This document shows positions 46,151 to 48,661 of a stretch of 48,661 bases of DNA, piece by piece. Every line of letters begins with the position of its first letter. Within the stretch, counting starts at the first letter, position 1. Both the position numbers and the translations under genes were made by a program. The notes below the pieces were generated by a model. The model was not told where the DNA came from. It did no database searches and was given only the letters and a program-made list of their open reading frames with translations. Origin of the DNA: Symbiodinium natans (taxonomy: Eukaryota; Sar; Dinophyceae; Suessiales; Symbiodiniaceae); assembly GCA_905221605.1 (NCBI GenBank), contig CAJNDS010000949.1:1-48661 (forward strand). The letters run 5' to 3'.

Positions 46151-46747
46151 ATGTCGACCATCGACTACTCCAAGTGGGAGAAACTCCAGGAAGGCAGTGA
46201 CGAAGAGGTGTTCCAGCAACCCCTACCTCCGAGCTCACCACGACAGCCCATCAAGGTCGGACCGTTCGCAGTGGCCACTTCTCGCCTTCCAGACGATCCT
46301 GCAGCACGCCGCGAAGTTCTTCGTGAACAAAAAGAGCTTCGCGATTTCGTGCGGTTGCATCCCTGTCCCGCAGAAGCAGACCTCCACGCATGGCTTCGCA
46401 GGATGCACGAGCACTCCAAGAAGCCACAAGTGAAACACGGCACATTTGCCTGGGTCATGCGAAACATGGAATGGGACTCGCAACACCTTGCGTGGTTCCA
46501 CTACCCCTGCTTTCGCGTTCTGTGGGAGTCCGCCACTTTGGCACCGAGCACTGCCTTCGTCGGCCAACGCAGCGCTGGCATTACGTTGTACGAGCGCGGG
46601 GGCAAACCCTGCATGCAGTTCAACTTCTACGCCCTGCATCACGCCATGGCCGGTGAGGACTTTCACGCGAACGCACCCTTCCCAGTCTACACCTTCGCAG
46701 GCGACATTGAAAAGGTCTGGGACGGCATCGGATCGTGGTGGGCATAA
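46151..46747 (+). CDS. Unknown protein with Cdc37-like N-terminus, 198 residues
   Basis: An intronless frame. Start 46151 is chosen because it gives MSTIDYSKWEKL followed by EGSDEE. This resembles the conserved D-Y-S-x-W/F plus acidic serine opening of the Hsp90 co-chaperone Cdc37. The rest does not match Cdc37. A helical charged part (DPAARREVLREQKEL, AWLRRMHEHSK) is followed by an aromatic-rich part (HYPCFRVLWESA, MQFNFYALHHAM, YTFAGDIEKVWDGIGSWW). The frame is open back to an ATG at 45998. Overlapping frames after 46735 (basic, KKQNKKRRK) could be an alternative end. It is a real gene by its length and composition; function unknown. Confidence 0.72.
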   Translation: MSTIDYSKWEKLQEGSDEEVFQQPLPPSSPRQPIKVGPFAVATSRLPDDPAARREVLREQKELRDFVRLHPCPAEADLHAWLRRMHEHSKKPQVKHGTFAWVMRNMEWDSQHLAWFHYPCFRVLWESATLAPSTAFVGQRSAGITLYERGGKPCMQFNFYALHHAMAGEDFHANAPFPVYTFAGDIEKVWDGIGSWWA

Positions 46748-47086
46748 AGGACCACAAGAAACAGAACAAGAAGCGCAGAAAAGCAAGAAACGGGCACGCT
46801 GCAAGTGCGCGAGCTGTCCGCCCGCGGCCTAAGAAGCACCGCAGCCACCATTTGCATGCGAAGCAAGGTCAGTGCATTTCCGGAGCATACCGGCTCGAGC
46901 AGTGTAACTACGTGAGCGGTCAGTGGCAAGCAACGCGCCGGAAGCTCAGACACACTTGCGCGACGAAGAATGTGAGAGCATCATGACGCGATGTGCGGCA
47001 ATATGAGTCAGATGCGTGCCTAGCGGTCTACAGCTTCAGATTACCATCTCGAATTCGGCCGTGCAGATCACAGCACCTAGTTGCCC
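46748..47086. other. Basic coding-like stretch, no gene model
   Basis: Two overlapping frames here are lysine/arginine-rich (one ends KKRARCKCASCPP). Either could be an alternative last exon of the preceding gene. Nothing else was recognised. Confidence 0.3.
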
Positions 47087-47326
47087 AGGACTCCTTTCGC
47101 GAGCTGTTCAACGCGGCCAACGTCGAGGATGGCTGCATTGTGGAACCCCAAAGAAATAGAGACTACGTGCGTACCGTGGAAATGTGCAGCAACTAAGGAA
47201 GGATACGAGAATCTGAGGTCCCTGCACGAACAAAAATTGCTGAACGTTCACAGCTATCTGGCGGACGCCGCCGAGAACTTCCACGACGAGCTCGTCGCCT
47301 GGTTCACCAGCCGGTCTGACATGTAG
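47087..47326 (+). pseudogene. Truncated relative of the 339-residue protein gene
   Basis: FRELFNAANVEDGC and YVRTVE match the second part of the protein encoded at 39815. Near 47190 a single-base insertion shifts the frame and gives a stop; similarity then continues in another frame (LRSLHEQKLLNVHSYL, FHDELVAWFTS). The first two thirds of the gene are absent. It sits at the head of the repeated cassette, in the position expected for the parent gene. Confidence 0.8.
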
Positions 47327-47571
47327 CTGTACCAAGTAAAGCACAGCAAAATGAACAGGATAGCGCCCCGCTTGCAGTTTTAAGTACTTGCCGACGACAG
47401 AAGCGCCAGCTCAACCAGAATGCGAGAGAAAAGACTCCAAGATGCAACTGCGTGTCAGAAGTGTCCGGACACGTGCAGACACTCACGGAACAGCGTGCAA
47501 AGACGAGACTGCAGCGCGTTTGCTCATTGAAAAGCGCGTCCACTCAAACCGCTCCTGCGACCATCCGAGAC

Positions 47572-47715
47572 ATGTCAGCGACAGGCACCAGGCCTTTTGG
47601 ACCGACTCCTGCGACCAACAGCATCGTCGACGCTTTGAAGAAAGCTCCACAGCCGCATGACGGAGCCGGTAAGGTCACGGTGCCAGCGGTCAACGACGGC
47701 CAGGCCATCAGCTGA
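47572..47715 (+). CDS. Short unknown protein, cassette gene 2, second copy
   Basis: It starts MSATGTRPFGPTPATNSI and continues VDALKKAPQ, matching the gene at 41176, but ends after 47 residues. The 3' flank (to about 47830) still resembles the longer tail of the first copy at nucleotide level, so the early stop may be a recent change or the tail may be spliced. Confidence 0.42.
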   Translation: MSATGTRPFGPTPATNSIVDALKKAPQPHDGAGKVTVPAVNDGQAIS

Positions 47716-48084
47716 ACCCAGAGCCCGGTAGTTCACCTGCTGCACGGCCGCTGCCGCCCCTGTCAGGACAATTCCGCACAAGCGGTAACCGCTACATCCA
47801 CAAAGGCAACGACTACAAGCTCGACAAGCAAACAGGCTTTCAAAAAATCCACTATTAGGTACAAAGGCGTAAAATCCAGGATAAAGAAATGCAGAGCATC
47901 CAGGTTTAAGCTGTTCCCATAGATTCTATTCAACACTCGCAGGCCGAAGAGAAAGAAGAAGCAATCAAAGTTCCATCGGGTTCGCGCGATGATTCTCGGG
48001 CGGCCAAATCAAAAAGCCATCGCGCCTTATCAGAGGATCCGGGTTACCAAAAACACAGAATTACATGCTAACAGGCCGGAGTTG
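47716..48084. other. Decayed 3' sequence of cassette gene 2 and spacer
   Basis: The first 120 bp resemble the 3' part of the gene at 41176. The rest has no recognised feature. Confidence 0.45.
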
Positions 48085-48225
48085 ATGCACAAGACTGTTC
48101 TTTTCCTACTCCATCACAGACAAGTCGGAAAGGATGCGTTGGATGCCGACCTAGAACTGATGGAGAAGCTCCTGTCAGAATCATCGACGGATGCAAAGGA
48201 CGGGAGATTCCGATTTTTCTTTTGA
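48085..48225 (+). other. Leader unit of ASCH gene 3 (coding-like)
   Basis: The frame from 48085 ends SESSTDAKDGRFRFFF and a stop. It matches one unit of the threefold repeat upstream of ASCH gene 1 (SESPADAKARKFRF). It is probably an exon or exon remnant; an intron would be needed to reach the ASCH frame. Confidence 0.45.
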
Positions 48226-48310
48226 CCTGCCAAACACCGCGACCCTGGCCCAGGCTGCTGTCGACGAAGAGCATCCAGAACCGGGAGAACGGAACACGAC
48301 GCAGACGTGC

Positions 48311-48661
48311 ATGCCACGTCCAGGAGAACGAATCATGGTCCTCAAAGAACCATGGCTGCTGCTCATCCTCAACAAGCTTAAAACAATGGAAATTCGACGC
48401 GCTGCCGCCGAGCCTGGAAAGACATGGCTGGCATGCGAGGGTCGAGTGTACGGTGCGGCCAAAATCTCCAGCTGCGTCCAAATCACACACGAAGAGTTCG
48501 AAGCCACCAGAGCGCAGCACCAACACCTGGGAAACATGCCGCCCTACACCAAAATCTACGCGCTCAAGCTTCAAAACATCATCCGACTGGACGCGCCGGT
48601 GCCATACTACCGACTGCCAGCAACAGCGCCGTGGATGGTTTTTCGAGCAGGACCTGGCGAG
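48311..48661 (+). CDS. ASCH-domain protein 3 (3' partial)
   Basis: The frame runs off the window end in phase (117 codons). It begins MPRPGERIMVLKEPW and carries the signature KLKTMEIR, VYGAAKISSCVQI, EEFEATRAQHQHL and IYALKLQNIIRLDAPVP. It is much closer to ASCH gene 1 than ASCH gene 2 is. All key positions are kept and no frameshift is seen, so this copy looks functional. It is the third gene of the repeated cassette. Its C-terminal tail lies outside the window. Confidence 0.82.
   Translation, partial: MPRPGERIMVLKEPWLLLILNKLKTMEIRRAAAEPGKTWLACEGRVYGAAKISSCVQITHEEFEATRAQHQHLGNMPPYTKIYALKLQNIIRLDAPVPYYRLPATAPWMVFRAGPGE

Overview
The window looks like dinoflagellate nuclear DNA, probably Symbiodiniaceae or a close relative. 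The main evidence is the introns. Wherever duplicated genes can be compared, reading frames are kept only if introns of about 44-80 bp are removed. Many of these introns start with GC or GA instead of GT, and most end in AG followed by G. All convincing genes lie on the + strand. About a third of the window is long tandem arrays. No rRNA, tRNA, CRISPR array or recognisable transposase was seen. The taxon is an inference; no rRNA or full spliced-leader gene is present to prove it.

Layout. 1-61 is a C-rich tract and 62-780 a roughly 20-bp minisatellite. 781-4957, 11218-16611 and 23992-32103 are three arrays of one 65/66-bp satellite, all in the same orientation. Arrays 1 and 2 share higher-order blocks, and array 3 is more degenerate. 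Between arrays 1 and 2 lie two four-exon WW-domain genes (5700-6194 and 10263-10762), a ubiquitin-like gene (8598-9260) and a 51-bp minisatellite. Between arrays 2 and 3 lie a cysteine-rich spliced gene candidate (17160-18241), one copy of a segmental duplication carrying ubiquitin-like genes (19640-21926), and a four-exon gene of unknown family (22488-23169). After array 3 comes the second copy of that duplication (32103-35992), in which a short CA tract has become about 600 bp long.

The last 10 kb (38.3-48.7 kb) is gene-dense, with mostly intronless genes. It holds three ASCH-domain genes (42278, 43202, and 48311 running off the end), another ubiquitin-like gene, a protein with a Cdc37-like N-terminus, and several unrecognised proteins with nuclear-type basic or RS-rich tails. 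Part of this block (39.8-42.9 kb) is repeated in the same order at 47.1-48.7 kb, with the first gene reduced to a pseudogene.

How the genes may work together: ubiquitin-like domains (signalling or adaptor), WW domains (proline-motif binding, here closest in pattern to the splicing-linked PQBP1 type) and ASCH domains (PUA-like fold, linked to RNA) recur in the same small region. The sequence shows that these are local, duplicating families. A shared RNA-processing or protein-modification role is only a guess. All assignments come from reading motifs by eye, without database searches.
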